From Palsa-504 sp963744575 (lineage in GTDB: Bacteria; Actinomycetota; Actinomycetes; Streptosporangiales; Streptosporangiaceae): a DNA stretch of 64,000 bases. The DNA lies in the NCBI GenBank assembly GCA_963744575.1, contig CAVUUF010000012.1, forward strand, positions 186,001 to 250,000, in the 5' to 3' direction. A program made the position numbers and the translations under genes. The notes under the pieces are model-generated. The model made no database searches and was not told the DNA's origin. It saw only the letters and a list, made by a program, of their open reading frames with translations. Every line of letters begins with the position of its first letter. Within the stretch, counting starts at the first letter, position 1. Of the stretch, positions 26,705 to 36,110 are shown piece after piece.

Positions 26705-29161
26705 TCATGCGTCAACGGGCCGGATGACGAGACGGCGCAGCGAAGGGGGCAGGTCGTCGAGGTGCACCACGGTGAGGCGGTGGGTGGCGCGGGTGATCGC
26801 GACGTACAAATCGTGGCCTCCGGCGGGCGACTGAGCCAGGATTCCGGCCGGGTCCACGAGCACGACGCGGTCGAACTCCAGGCCCTTGGACTGGCCCACG
26901 GTCAGCAGCGCGACCGGCGAGTCGAGCACCTCGGCCCGGTCGCCGGGCACGGCGCCGGGCAGGGCCCGGGCCAGCTCGGCGATCCGCGCCGCGGGCGCGA
27001 TCACGGCCAGCCGCCCGTTGTCGCTCAACTCGGCGAGTTCCTCCGTCACGGCTGCTGCGGCACCAGTGGCCAGAGGAGAGGATGAGGTTTGAGCTACTTC
27101 GGGGGGAGCGGGGACGCGGGTGAGGGCGGAGGCGGCGCGCGGCGGGACGCCTGCTACGCGGGTGAGGGCGGAGACGGCGCGCGGCGGGACGCCTTCCTCG
27201 CGGACGGACTCCGGGGGGCGCTCGCCGGGGGCCGCCGAGGCGAGCACGTCGGCGGCGACCGCCATGATCTCGGCGGGGGTGCGGTAGTTCACGGTGAGCA
27301 GTTCCTCATGCCAGCGGCCCGGCACGTACGGGTCGAGCATCTGCGCCCAGGAGCGGGCGCCGGCCGCGCTGCCGCGCTGGGCCACATCGCCGACCACGGT
27401 GAGCGACCGGGTCGGGATCCGGCGCATCACCATCCGCCAGGCCATCGCGGACAGCTCCTGCGCCTCGTCCACGATCACGTGCCCGTAGGCCCAGTTCGGG
27501 TCGGCCCAGGCCCGTTCGGCCGTGGTGAGCTGCTGGCCCGCGTCGCGGTTCCAGTCGGCCAGGGTGGCGGCGTCCACGAAACCCTGCCCGGCCAGGCCGG
27601 TGATCTCGAGCACCTCCCGGGCATAGCGCTCCTCGGCCCGGCGCTCCCGCTCGGCGGCGCGGCGCCGGCGCTTGTCCGCGCTGTCGCCAGCGTCGGTCCG
27701 CGCAGGGCCGACGAGCTGCGCGGCCTCGTCGAGCAGGGGCACGTCCGCCACGGTCCACACGTCAGGGGCGCCGGGGCGAAAAAGCGCCGCCCGTTCGGCC
27801 GCAGAAAACCCGGGGGCGGCGCGGCGCAGGGCACCTTCCTCGGCCAGCAGCCCGGCGACCAGCCGCTGCGGGGTCAGGAACGGCCACAGCGCGTCGAGCG
27901 CGGCCCGGACCGACGGCTCGTCCCACAGCCGGGCGCGGGCGTACGGCAGGTCCTCGGGATCGAGGTCGCGGCCCAGCGCCCGCGCCTCGGCCTGGGCGAG
28001 CACGCCGAGCAGCTCGGTGACGAACATCTTGCGGGCCGCGTTGTGCGGCTTGCGCAGGCCGCGGGCCCGGTCGCGGGCGCGCAGCACGGCCTGCCGCGGC
28101 ACCGTCATCGGCACGTCGTCCACGGTGATCTGCAGGTCGCCCGGCGGCACCTGCTGGAGGTCGCGCACCGCGCGGCGCAGCACGCCCGCCATCTTGATGT
28201 CGCCCTTGACCACGGCGGCGTCGTAGTTGTCGTCCGGCGCCGCCTTGACCCCGGGAAAGAGCTCGGCGATCGAGCTGAGCACCACGTCGGTCTCGCCCAG
28301 CGACGGCAGGACCTGGCTGATGTAGCGGAGGAAGGTGGCATTCGGCCCGATGACCAGCACGCCGCGGCGCTCCAGCGTGCGGCGGTGAGTGTAGAGCAGG
28401 TAGGCCGCGCGGTGCAGCGCGGCGACCGTCTTGCCGGTCCCCGGGCCGCCCTGGACCACCAGCACGCCCTGCAGGCCGGCCCGGATGACCCGGTCCTGTT
28501 CGGCCTGGATGGTGGCGACGACGTCGTGCATCCGGCCGGTGCGGCCCGCGGTGATGCTGGCGATCAGCATGGCCTCGCCGGACAGGCTCCTGCGGTCCGG
28601 CTCGGACAGCCGGCCGGCGTCGAAGACCTCGTCGTCGACGCCGGTGACGGTGCGGTTCCTGGTGTAGATGTGGCGGCGCCTGATCAGGCCGGCCGGGTCC
28701 TTGGGCGTGGCGGCGTAGAAGGGCTGGGCGGCGGGCGCGCGCCAGTCGATGAGGCGCGGCTCGCGCTCGTCGTCCCGCAGCCCGATCCGGCCGATATACA
28801 GCGTGGTAGCGGATTCGCCGCCGGGGCCCTGCTCCGGGTCGGCCTGAGGGCCGCGGGCCTGGCCGTTCGCGCCGGGGCGTGCGTCGCCATCGATGCGGCC
28901 GAAGCACAGCCCATGTTCGACCGCGTTCAGCTGGGCCAGCCGTCTGGCCTGCTCGGCCGCGGTGACCTCGCGCTCGACCCGGGCCTGGAAGGTCCCGCCC
29001 GCACCGCCGCTGCCGTATGCCTGTTCGAGCGCCCGCTGCGTCCGGTCCCGCGCCTGGTCAAGCAGGCGGTAGAGGATATCCACATAGGACTGTTCCTGGC
29101 CGACGGCGACCCCGGGACCTGCGGGAACCGCGCCGGCGGAATTGGCTTGGCGAGACGTCAT
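26705..29161 (-). CDS. HelR/HelD-like RNA polymerase-associated ATPase (UvrD superfamily)
   Basis: Superfamily 1 helicase-like motor of 818 residues. The N-terminus has an extended helical region (EQSYVDILYRLLDQARDRTQ ... VEREVTAAEQARRLAQLNA) like the RNAP-inserting coiled coil of HelD. Walker A GGPGTGKT is at 238-245. Walker B IVDEAQELS, VVGDVAQRG and TVNYRTPAEI follow, and motif VI-like YVAITRATHRLTVVHL is near the end. Actinobacterial HelD/HelR proteins release stalled or rifamycin-bound RNA polymerase; HelR is the likeliest branch but is not proven. A 14-residue in-frame repeat (GVPPRA(V/A)SALTRV) occurs twice around residue 670. No rifamycin-associated element was recognised upstream. 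Confidence 0.82.
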   Translation of the reverse strand: MTSRQANSAGAVPAGPGVAVGQEQSYVDILYRLLDQARDRTQRALEQAYGSGGAGGTFQARVEREVTAAEQARRLAQLNAVEHGLCFGRIDGDARPGANGQARGPQADPEQGPGGESATTLYIGRIGLRDDEREPRLIDWRAPAAQPFYAATPKDPAGLIRRRHIYTRNRTVTGVDDEVFDAGRLSEPDRRSLSGEAMLIASITAGRTGRMHDVVATIQAEQDRVIRAGLQGVLVVQGGPGTGKTVAALHRAAYLLYTHRRTLERRGVLVIGPNATFLRYISQVLPSLGETDVVLSSIAELFPGVKAAPDDNYDAAVVKGDIKMAGVLRRAVRDLQQVPPGDLQITVDDVPMTVPRQAVLRARDRARGLRKPHNAARKMFVTELLGVLAQAEARALGRDLDPEDLPYARARLWDEPSVRAALDALWPFLTPQRLVAGLLAEEGALRRAAPGFSAAERAALFRPGAPDVWTVADVPLLDEAAQLVGPARTDAGDSADKRRRRAAERERRAEERYAREVLEITGLAGQGFVDAATLADWNRDAGQQLTTAERAWADPNWAYGHVIVDEAQELSAMAWRMVMRRIPTRSLTVVGDVAQRGSAAGARSWAQMLDPYVPGRWHEELLTVNYRTPAEIMAVAADVLASAAPGERPPESVREEGVPPRAVSALTRVAGVPPRAASALTRVPAPPEVAQTSSSPLATGAAAAVTEELAELSDNGRLAVIAPAARIAELARALPGAVPGDRAEVLDSPVALLTVGQSKGLEFDRVVLVDPAGILAQSPAGGHDLYVAITRATHRLTVVHLDDLPPSLRRLVIRPVDA
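27114..27193. repeat. 42-base in-frame tandem repeat in the helicase gene
   Basis: A 38-base stretch at 27114-27151 recurs at 27156-27193 with one mismatch, period 42 bases (14 codons). It encodes a repeated linker between the Walker B part and the C-terminal helicase motifs. Confidence 0.85.
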
Positions 29162-29410
29162 ATTTCGTGATGTACCCCGTCGTGGACGGCCCGGTGCTCG
29201 GCCTCAGCGCGGCCGCTGCGGCCTGGACTGACAGGTTCCCCGGGCAGGCTAAGCGCCAGCCCGGGCCGGCGGCTCAGCCGGGGCAAATCGTTATCCAACT
29301 GTCGCGGCTGTCCCCGCGCCGCCGCCGATCCGGTGCCCGGCTGTCCTGGCGGGAGAGCGCTGCCTAGGATGAAGGGCACGACTTCTTCGGGTTCGGGAGG
29401 AGCTCAGACA

Positions 29411-31015
29411 ATGCCGGGAACCGAACGCGTGGAGATCACCGGTCCGTACGGTGATCGCTACGACGAGATCCTTACGCCCCAGGCCATCGACCTGATCGCG
29501 GCTCTCCACGCCGAGCTCGGCCCGCGCCGGCCCGAGTTGCTGGCCGCGCGCCGCCGCCGCCAGGCCGAGATCTCCGCCGGCGCGACGCTCGACTTCCTGC
29601 CCGAGACGGCCGGAGTCCGCGAGGACCCCGGCTGGCGGGTCGCCCCGCCCGCGTCCGGCCTGGTCGACCGCCGGGTCGAGATCACCGGCCCGACCGACAA
29701 GAAGATGACGGTGAACGCCCTCAACTCGGGGGCGAACGTCTGGCTGGCCGACTTCGAGGACGCCAACACCCCGCTGTGGGACAACATGATCACCGGTCAG
29801 CTCAACCTGAAGGACGCGCTGGACCGGACGATCGATTTCCGCTCCCCGGAGGGCAAGGATTATGCTTTGCGCCCGGACGGCGAGCTGGCCACGATCGTGG
29901 TCCGGCCGCGCGGCTGGCACCTGGACGAGAAGCACATCCTCATCGACGGCGTGCGCGCCTCGGGCAGCCTGATCGACTTCGGCCTGTACATGGCCACCTG
30001 CGCGCAGCGGCAGCTGGAGGCGGGCCAGGGCCCCTACTTCTACCTGGCCAAGACCGAGAGCCACCTCGAGGCCCGGCTGTGGAACGACGCGTTCAACCTG
30101 GCCCAGGACGCCCTCGGCATCCCGCGCGGCACGATCCGGGCCACGGTGCTGATCGAGACGATCCCGGCGGCGTTCGAGATGGAGGAGATCCTCTACGAGC
30201 TGCGGGACCATTCGGCCGGGCTGAACGCGGGCCGCTGGGACTACCTGTTCAGCGTGATCAAGAAGTTCCGTACCCGCGGCCGCGAGTTCGTGCTGCCCGA
30301 GCGGAACTCGGTCACGATGACCGCTCCGTTCATGCGGGCCTACACCGAACTGCTGGTGCGCACGTGTCACCGCCGGGGCGCGCACGCCATCGGCGGCATG
30401 GCCGCGTTCATCCCGAGCCCGCGCGACCCCGAGGTCAACGAGAAGGCCGTGGCCAAGGTCAGGGAGGACAAGACGCGCGAGTCGGGTGACGGCTTCGACG
30501 GCTCCTGGGTCGCCCACCCGGACCTGGTCCCGCTGTGCAAAGAGGTTTTCGACGGCGTCCTCGGCGCCAGCCCGAACCAGCTCGGCAAGCAGCGCGAGGA
30601 CGTCCACGTCACCGCCCAGGACCTGCTCGCGGTGAGCAAGACGCCGGGCACGATCACCGAGGCCGGGCTGCGCAACAACATCAGCGTCGCGCTGCAGTAC
30701 CTGGCCAGCTGGCTCGGCGGCAGCGGCGCGGTGGGCATCTTCAACCTGATGGAAGACGCGGCCACCGCGGAGATCTCCCGCTCCCAGGTCTGGCAGTGGA
30801 TCCACAACGACGTCACCCTGGACGACGGCACCCTGGTGAGGCGGGACCTGGTCGAGCGGCTGATCGACGAGGAGCTGACCAAGATCCGCGCGATGGCCGG
30901 CGACGGCTTCGACGCCGAGCGGTACGGCCAGGCGGTGGCGCTGTTCACCGAGGTCGCGCTGGCCGATGACTTCGCCGAGTTCCTCACCATCCCGGCCTAC
31001 GAGCGGATGCCTTGA
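29411..31015 (+). CDS. aceB: Malate synthase A
   Basis: Condenses glyoxylate with acetyl-CoA to malate in the glyoxylate shunt and glycolate assimilation. The 534-residue protein has the malate synthase signature RDHSAGLNAGRWDYLFS near residue 275, GANVWLADFEDANTPLWDN, and the C-terminal FNLMEDAATAEISRSQVWQW. The ATG at 29411 follows GGGAGGAG with an 8-base spacer; earlier ATGs in frame lack similarity. It lies just upstream of a cNMP-binding protein and glcDEF, all on the same strand, so the cluster handles glycolate and glyoxylate. Confidence 0.95.
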   Translation: MPGTERVEITGPYGDRYDEILTPQAIDLIAALHAELGPRRPELLAARRRRQAEISAGATLDFLPETAGVREDPGWRVAPPASGLVDRRVEITGPTDKKMTVNALNSGANVWLADFEDANTPLWDNMITGQLNLKDALDRTIDFRSPEGKDYALRPDGELATIVVRPRGWHLDEKHILIDGVRASGSLIDFGLYMATCAQRQLEAGQGPYFYLAKTESHLEARLWNDAFNLAQDALGIPRGTIRATVLIETIPAAFEMEEILYELRDHSAGLNAGRWDYLFSVIKKFRTRGREFVLPERNSVTMTAPFMRAYTELLVRTCHRRGAHAIGGMAAFIPSPRDPEVNEKAVAKVREDKTRESGDGFDGSWVAHPDLVPLCKEVFDGVLGASPNQLGKQREDVHVTAQDLLAVSKTPGTITEAGLRNNISVALQYLASWLGGSGAVGIFNLMEDAATAEISRSQVWQWIHNDVTLDDGTLVRRDLVERLIDEELTKIRAMAGDGFDAERYGQAVALFTEVALADDFAEFLTIPAYERMP

Positions 31016-31129
31016 CTTCCTCCCCGCCCACCCGGTGCAGGAGATCGCCCGGGCCAGCGAACGGTTGCGGACCATCCCGGTCACATTCAGGCCCTCGGCT
31101 GGTAGGACCCGCGGTGTAACCTGGGAAAA

Positions 31130-31642
31130 ATGGAGACGTTGCGGCTTGCGGCGATCCGCTTCTTCGCCGACTTGCCCGAAGACGAGCTTGCCGCCATCGC
31201 GAGCATGGCGTCAGAGACGGAAATCCCTCCCGGGCAATTGCTCGCTGCAGAGGGACGCGTAGGGTATTCGCTGTACGCCATCGAGAGCGGTACGGCCGAT
31301 GTCGTCATCAATGGTGAGACGGTGGGAACGATCGGGGCTGGTGATGTTGTAGGCGAAATAGCCGTGCTTATCTCTCCGCCTGACTGGTCCGCGCCGCCGG
31401 AAGTGGCGATAGGCGGTTTGCGCACCGCCTCGGTCGTCGCGACCTCGCCGATGCGATTGATCATGCTGTTCAAGCGCGACGTTTGGGCGCTGGACCGGCG
31501 AGCGCCGGTCATGACTCAGCGCTTGCGAGCAGTGCTCGATGAGCGTCGTGCGCAAGACGCTGAGCGCGCGCTGGGCAATCAGCGCGCACAAAGCGAGCAG
31601 GGCGGTTCTCCGGGCTCAGATCCGCCCGCCGACAACGCCTAA
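31130..31642 (+). CDS. Stand-alone cyclic nucleotide-binding domain protein
   Basis: A 170-residue protein consisting of one cNMP-binding fold (about 8-125): FFADLPEDELAAIASMA, GYSLYAIESGTADVVINGE, and a phosphate-binding-cassette-like GDVVGEIAVL. No DNA-binding HTH or membrane part is present, and the last 40 residues are charged and low in complexity. The canonical Arg after the cassette is not obvious (SPPDWSAPPEV follows), so cNMP binding is uncertain. Its GC content and codon use are lower than those of its neighbours, hinting at acquisition. It sits between aceB and glcD and could be a regulatory partner, but this is inference. Confidence 0.75.
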   Translation: METLRLAAIRFFADLPEDELAAIASMASETEIPPGQLLAAEGRVGYSLYAIESGTADVVINGETVGTIGAGDVVGEIAVLISPPDWSAPPEVAIGGLRTASVVATSPMRLIMLFKRDVWALDRRAPVMTQRLRAVLDERRAQDAERALGNQRAQSEQGGSPGSDPPADNA

Positions 31643-31819
31643 CGTTAGCTCCCGCACCTGTCGGCGGCTAGAGCGGGCCAGCACCCTTGGCGGCACGGAC
31701 TGCACTCAAATCGACGTGCCAGAACCCGTGATCCGCCCCTGTGTGTAGCGCGTGGAACAAGGGGAGACAATCAGGAAGTACGGATCGATGTAGCACGGCC
31801 GGGCGGGAGGTTGCACGGC

Positions 31820-33433
31820 ATGGCGGCGACCATCCAGGCGCTGGTGCCGCGGATGCGGGACATCTGCGGCGCGGGCAACGTCATCACGGACCCGCTGGAG
31901 CTGCGCACCTACGAGTGCGACGGGCTCACCTCGCACCGGTGCGTGCCCGCGCTGGTGGTCCTGCCCGGTTCGGCGGCCGAGGTGGCGGCGGTCGTGGCCG
32001 CGTGCGCGTCGGCAGGCGTGCCGTTCGTGGCGCGGGGCAGCGGCACCGGGCTGTCCGGCGGGGCGCTGCCGCACCGGGACGGCGTGCTGATCGTGATGTC
32101 CCGGATGCGCTCCGTCATCGAGATCGACCCGGTGAGCCGGCGGGCGGTGGTCGAGCCGGGCGTGACCAACCTGGCGGTGAGCAAGGCCGTGGCGCCGTTC
32201 GGCCTGTTCTACGCGCCGGACCCGTCCAGCCAGGTGGTCTGCTCGGTCGGCGGCAACGTGGCGGAGAACTCCGGCGGGGCACACTGCCTCAAGCACGGGT
32301 TCACCGTGCACCACGTGACCGGGCTTGAGATCGTCACGCCTTCCGGCGAGCTGACCTGGCTCGGCGACGGCACCGGCGTGATCACCGGCTACGACCTGCT
32401 CGGCGCGTTCACCGGCTCGGAGGGCACGCTGGGCATCGTGACCAAGATCGTGGTCAGGCTGATGCCGCTGCCCGAGGTGGTGCACCTGCTGCTGGTCGCC
32501 TACGACACCACCAGCCAGGGCGGCCAGGCGGTGTCCGACATCATCGCGGCCGGCATCGTGCCCGCCGCCATCGAGATGATGGACGCGCTGTCCATCGAGG
32601 CCGCGGAGGAGGCCGTGCACTGCAACTACCCGGCCGGCGCGGGCGCGGTGCTGCTGGTGGAGCTGGACGGCCCGGCCGCCGAGGTCGAGGCCGAGGTGGC
32701 CACCGTACGTTCGCTGTGTGAGGCGGCGGGCGCGAAGGAGATCCGGGCGGCCGACGACCCGGCCGAGCGGGCGGGCATCTGGGCCGGGCGCAAGTCCGCG
32801 TTCGCCGCGGTCGGCCGGATCAGCCCCGCCTACATCGTGCAGGACGGCGTGGTGCCGCGGACCTCACTGGGCGCAGTGCTGGCCCGCATTGCCTCGCTGT
32901 CCGAGGAGTCCGGGATCCGGGTGGCCAACGTGTTCCACGCCGGCGACGGAAACCTGCACCCGCTGGTGCTCTACGATGACGCGGTGCCCGGGGAGGAGGA
33001 GACCGCCGAGGAGGTCTCCGGTGCGATCCTGGACGCCTGCCTGGAGCACGGCGGCTCGATCACCGGCGAGCACGGCGTCGGCGTCGACAAATCGCGGTAC
33101 ATGCCGAAGATGTTCAACGCCGACGACCTGGACACCATGCAGCTGGTCCGGTGCGCCTTCGACCCGGCCAGCCTGTGCAACCCGGGCAAAATCTTTCCCA
33201 CCCCCCGGCTGTGCGGTGAGGTACCCGGCCGCCGCCGGGCTGGGCATCCGGCGCATCCCGCCGTCGCGGCGGGCCAGGCGGAGATCTTCTTATATGGATA
33301 CCGAACGGGTCATGGTTCCCGCCGTCCGGTCGGCGCTTGCCGCGGCGTGCCCGGCGCTTGCTTCAGGTTCTGCCGCGGATGCGGTGGCGGGCGTGGTGCC
33401 GTCATACGTGGCCGCGCCTTCTTCCACCGCTGA
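31820..33433 (+). CDS. glcD: Glycolate oxidase FAD subunit GlcD
   Basis: FAD-linked subunit that oxidises glycolate (or a similar 2-hydroxy acid) to glyoxylate. It has a PCMH FAD-binding domain (FVARGSGTGLSGGALP, VEPGVTNLAVSKAV, SVGGNVAENSGG, YDLLGAFTGSEGTLGIVT) and the FAD-oxidase C domain (NVFHAGDGNLHP, GSITGEHGVG, CNPGKIFPTPRLCGEVPG). The ATG at 31820 has GGGAGG upstream. Family members end soon after a HP...AGLAE(V/I)F motif. Here HPAVAAGQAEIF is followed by about 50 extra residues that overlap glcE by 140 bases, probably from loss of the stop codon. It is followed by glcE and glcF. Confidence 0.9.
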   Translation: MAATIQALVPRMRDICGAGNVITDPLELRTYECDGLTSHRCVPALVVLPGSAAEVAAVVAACASAGVPFVARGSGTGLSGGALPHRDGVLIVMSRMRSVIEIDPVSRRAVVEPGVTNLAVSKAVAPFGLFYAPDPSSQVVCSVGGNVAENSGGAHCLKHGFTVHHVTGLEIVTPSGELTWLGDGTGVITGYDLLGAFTGSEGTLGIVTKIVVRLMPLPEVVHLLLVAYDTTSQGGQAVSDIIAAGIVPAAIEMMDALSIEAAEEAVHCNYPAGAGAVLLVELDGPAAEVEAEVATVRSLCEAAGAKEIRAADDPAERAGIWAGRKSAFAAVGRISPAYIVQDGVVPRTSLGAVLARIASLSEESGIRVANVFHAGDGNLHPLVLYDDAVPGEEETAEEVSGAILDACLEHGGSITGEHGVGVDKSRYMPKMFNADDLDTMQLVRCAFDPASLCNPGKIFPTPRLCGEVPGRRRAGHPAHPAVAAGQAEIFLYGYRTGHGSRRPVGACRGVPGACFRFCRGCGGGRGAVIRGRAFFHR

Positions 33434-34634
33434 GGTCTCCGCCTTGCTGCGGGCCGCAGCCTCCTACGGGCTCACGGTCGTGCCACGCGGCGGCGGCACC
33501 GGGCTTTCCTGGGGTGCTCCGCCCTCGTCCTGCGATCTGGTCGTGGACATGCGGGTGATGAACCAGGTGCTCGAGCACGCCGCCGGGGACCTGGTGGCGC
33601 GGGTGCAGGCCGGGGCGACGATGGGGCAGCTAGCGTCGGTGCTCGCCGCGGCCGACCAGCAGCTGGCGCTCGACGTGCCGGCCGACGCGACCGTGGGCGG
33701 CGTGATCGCCACCGGCACGGCCGGGCCGCGGCGGCTGCGCTACGGCGCCCCCCGCGACCTGCTGATCGGGCTGACCATGGTGCGCCCGGACGGGGTGGTC
33801 GCGCACTCCGGCGGCAAGGTGGTCAAGAACGTGGCCGGCTACGACATCGGCAAGCTCTTCTGCGGGTCGCAGGGCACGCTGGGGCTGATCACCGAGGCGA
33901 CCTTCCGGCTGCACCCGGTGCCGGCCGCGGTGGCGTGGGTGACCGCGGAGTTCGGGCCTTCCGCGCGGGCCGCCGCCTGCGCCGCGGTGGCCGCGGCGGC
34001 GGGCTCGGCGCTGGTGCCCGCGGCGGTCGAACTCGACTGGCCGGGCGGCCCGCAGCGGGCGCTGCGGGTCGGGACGCTGCTCGAAGGTACCCCGTCCGGG
34101 GTGGCCAAGCGGGCCGAGCAGATGTCTGAGCTGCTGGCTTCCGCGAGCGGCTCGGTGGAGGTCCTGGACAGGGCGCCTGCCCGCTGGGGGGTGCTGCCCG
34201 ACGCGGCCATGGTGGTGCGGGTCTCGTTCTGGGTCAGCGCGCTCGGCCCGGTGCTCGACGCACTGACCGCGGCCGGCGCCGACGCGGACGTGCACCCGGC
34301 GGTGAGCGGGTCGGCCGGCGCGGGCGCGCTGTACGCCTGCCTCGATCCCGGCGCCTCGGACGAGGCCGCCGTCCGGTTCGTGACCGCGCTGCGTTCGCAG
34401 CTGGCCCGCGGTGGCCGCTCGGCGGGGCCACGCGGCGGCGTCACCGTGCTGACCGCGTCGCCGGCGGTGCTGGCGGCGGGCTACGCGCCGGTCTCTGGCC
34501 TGTCCCTGATGCAGGCGGTCAAGGACCAGTTCGATCCGGACCACCGGATGTTCCCCGGCCGCTTCGCTTGCGCTGAGCCCGCCCGGGCGGAAGCCCCCCC
34601 CAAACCCCCCCGAAACCCTTTGGCAGGCGATTGA
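33294..34634 (+). CDS. glcE: Glycolate oxidase FAD-binding subunit GlcE
   Basis: Second FAD-domain subunit of the glycolate oxidase complex. The 446 residues include the PCMH motif VVPRGGGTGLSWG, VQAGATMGQLASVL, VGGVIATGTAGPRRLRYG, and GGKVVKNVAGYDIGKLFCGS, which is typical of GlcE. It ends in YAPVSGLSLMQAVKDQFDP and a Pro-rich tail whose DNA contains runs of eight and seven C. The ATG at 33294 has GGAG about ten bases upstream. Its TGA overlaps the glcF ATG by one base. Confidence 0.93.
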   Translation: MDTERVMVPAVRSALAAACPALASGSAADAVAGVVPSYVAAPSSTAEVSALLRAAASYGLTVVPRGGGTGLSWGAPPSSCDLVVDMRVMNQVLEHAAGDLVARVQAGATMGQLASVLAAADQQLALDVPADATVGGVIATGTAGPRRLRYGAPRDLLIGLTMVRPDGVVAHSGGKVVKNVAGYDIGKLFCGSQGTLGLITEATFRLHPVPAAVAWVTAEFGPSARAAACAAVAAAAGSALVPAAVELDWPGGPQRALRVGTLLEGTPSGVAKRAEQMSELLASASGSVEVLDRAPARWGVLPDAAMVVRVSFWVSALGPVLDALTAAGADADVHPAVSGSAGAGALYACLDPGASDEAAVRFVTALRSQLARGGRSAGPRGGVTVLTASPAVLAAGYAPVSGLSLMQAVKDQFDPDHRMFPGRFACAEPARAEAPPKPPRNPLAGD

Positions 34635-36061
34635 TGCAGGACGAGAATACGCTGCGCGAGGTGGCGAAGGACTGCGTGCACTGCGGGTTCTGCCTGCCGG
34701 CCTGCCCGACCTACCAGCTGTGGGCCGAGGAGATGGACTCGCCGCGGGGCCGGATCTACCTGGTGAACCAGATCCTGGACGGCGCCGAACTGTCCGCCAC
34801 GGCCGCGGAGCACTTCGACCGCTGCCTGGGCTGCATGGCCTGCATGACCGCCTGCCCCTCGGGCGTCCAGTACGACCAGCTCATCGAGGCGGCCCGGGTG
34901 TGGACCGAACAGGCGCGGTCCGGGTCCGGGGTGCAGCCCGCGGTGGCAGCCCGGGCACCCGATACGGCCGGGGACGGCCGCGGGGCCGAGGTGCGCGGGG
35001 CCGATGCCGCCACGGCCGGGGCCGGTCCGGGAGTGCCTGACCTGCCCGCGGCCCCGAAGCGGCCGGTCCGGGACCGGGTGGCGCGGACGGCGATCTTCTC
35101 GCTGTTCCCCTACCCCAGGCGGCTCCGGGCGGTGACCGCGCCGCTGCGGGTCGCGCGGCGGACCGGGCTTGACCGGCGGCTGGCCCGCAGCAGCCTGCCC
35201 GGCCGGGTCTCCCCCGTGCTCGGCGCGGCGCTGCGGCTGGCTCCGCCGGGGCGCTCTGCGGCGGCGCGGCCGCTGCCCGAGCGGGTGCCCGCCCTGGGCG
35301 CCCGGCGGGCGGTGGTCGGCATGCTCACCGGGTGCGTCCAGTCGGTGTTCTTCCCGCGGGTCAACGCCGCGACCGCCCGGGTGCTCGCGGCCGAGGGCTG
35401 CGACGTCATCGTCCCGCGCGGGCAGGGCTGCTGCGGCGCGCTGTCGATGCACTCCGGCCGGGAGGCCGAGGCCATCGCGTTCGCCAAGCGCGCGATCGCC
35501 ACCTTCGAGCAGGCAGGGGTGGACGCGGTCGTGGTCAACTCGGCCGGCTGCGGTTCGGCGATGAAGGAGTACGAGCGGCTGCTGCGCAGTGCCGATGACT
35601 GGGCCCACGGCGGCTGGGCCGAGCGTGCGGCCGAGATGAGCGGCAAGATCCGGGACCTGGCCGAGTTCCTGGCCGAGCTCGGGCCGGTGGCGCCGCGTCA
35701 CCCGCTTCCGGTCACCGCCGCCTACCATGACGCCTGCCACCTGGCGCACGCCCAGCGGATCACCCGGCAGCCGCGTGACCTGCTGCGGGCGATCCCCGAG
35801 CTGAAGCTGGTCGAGGTGGCCGACGCGGGCACCTGCTGCGGTTCGGCGGGCGTGTACAACCTGCTGCAGCCCGAAGCGGCCAGCGAACTGGGCGCCCGCA
35901 AGGCCGAGTCGGTGCGGGCCACCGGCGCGGAGCTGCTCATCTCGGCCAACCCGGGCTGCACCCTGCAGATCGCGTCCGCGCTGGCCGAACGCGGTCAGGA
36001 CATCGCGGTGGCGCACACTGCCGAGGTCCTGGACGCCTCCATCCGCGGCCGCCCGCTCTAG
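34634..36061 (+). CDS. glcF: Glycolate oxidase iron-sulfur subunit GlcF
   Basis: Electron-transfer subunit of 475 residues with two 4Fe-4S ferredoxin motifs, CVHCGFCLPACP (Cys14-Cys24) and CLGCMACMTACP near 65-76. Two CCG (heterodisulfide-reductase-like) domains follow, with GCCGALSMHSGRE and CCGSAGVYNLLQP. A Gly/Ala-rich insertion of about 50 residues (around 95-145) separates the ferredoxin and CCG parts. It overlaps glcE by one base. With aceB upstream, the complex would feed glyoxylate into malate. Confidence 0.94.
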   Translation: MQDENTLREVAKDCVHCGFCLPACPTYQLWAEEMDSPRGRIYLVNQILDGAELSATAAEHFDRCLGCMACMTACPSGVQYDQLIEAARVWTEQARSGSGVQPAVAARAPDTAGDGRGAEVRGADAATAGAGPGVPDLPAAPKRPVRDRVARTAIFSLFPYPRRLRAVTAPLRVARRTGLDRRLARSSLPGRVSPVLGAALRLAPPGRSAAARPLPERVPALGARRAVVGMLTGCVQSVFFPRVNAATARVLAAEGCDVIVPRGQGCCGALSMHSGREAEAIAFAKRAIATFEQAGVDAVVVNSAGCGSAMKEYERLLRSADDWAHGGWAERAAEMSGKIRDLAEFLAELGPVAPRHPLPVTAAYHDACHLAHAQRITRQPRDLLRAIPELKLVEVADAGTCCGSAGVYNLLQPEAASELGARKAESVRATGAELLISANPGCTLQIASALAERGQDIAVAHTAEVLDASIRGRPL

Positions 36062-36081
36062 CGAGCCGTCTCACCGACCCC

Positions 36082-36110
36082 GTTAACTTCACCAGTTCGA
36101 TGAACTTAAC
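36082..36110. repeat. AT-rich inverted repeat downstream of glcF
   Basis: GTTAACTTCA and TGAACTTAAC are inverted with one mismatch around nine bases, just after the glcF stop in otherwise GC-rich DNA. It could be a regulatory protein site or a weak bidirectional terminator between convergent genes. Confidence 0.5.

Noticed and set aside
29162..29410. Rifamycin-associated element upstream of the HelR-like gene
   Set aside because: I could not find the expected inverted repeat by eye; a motif search would be needed.
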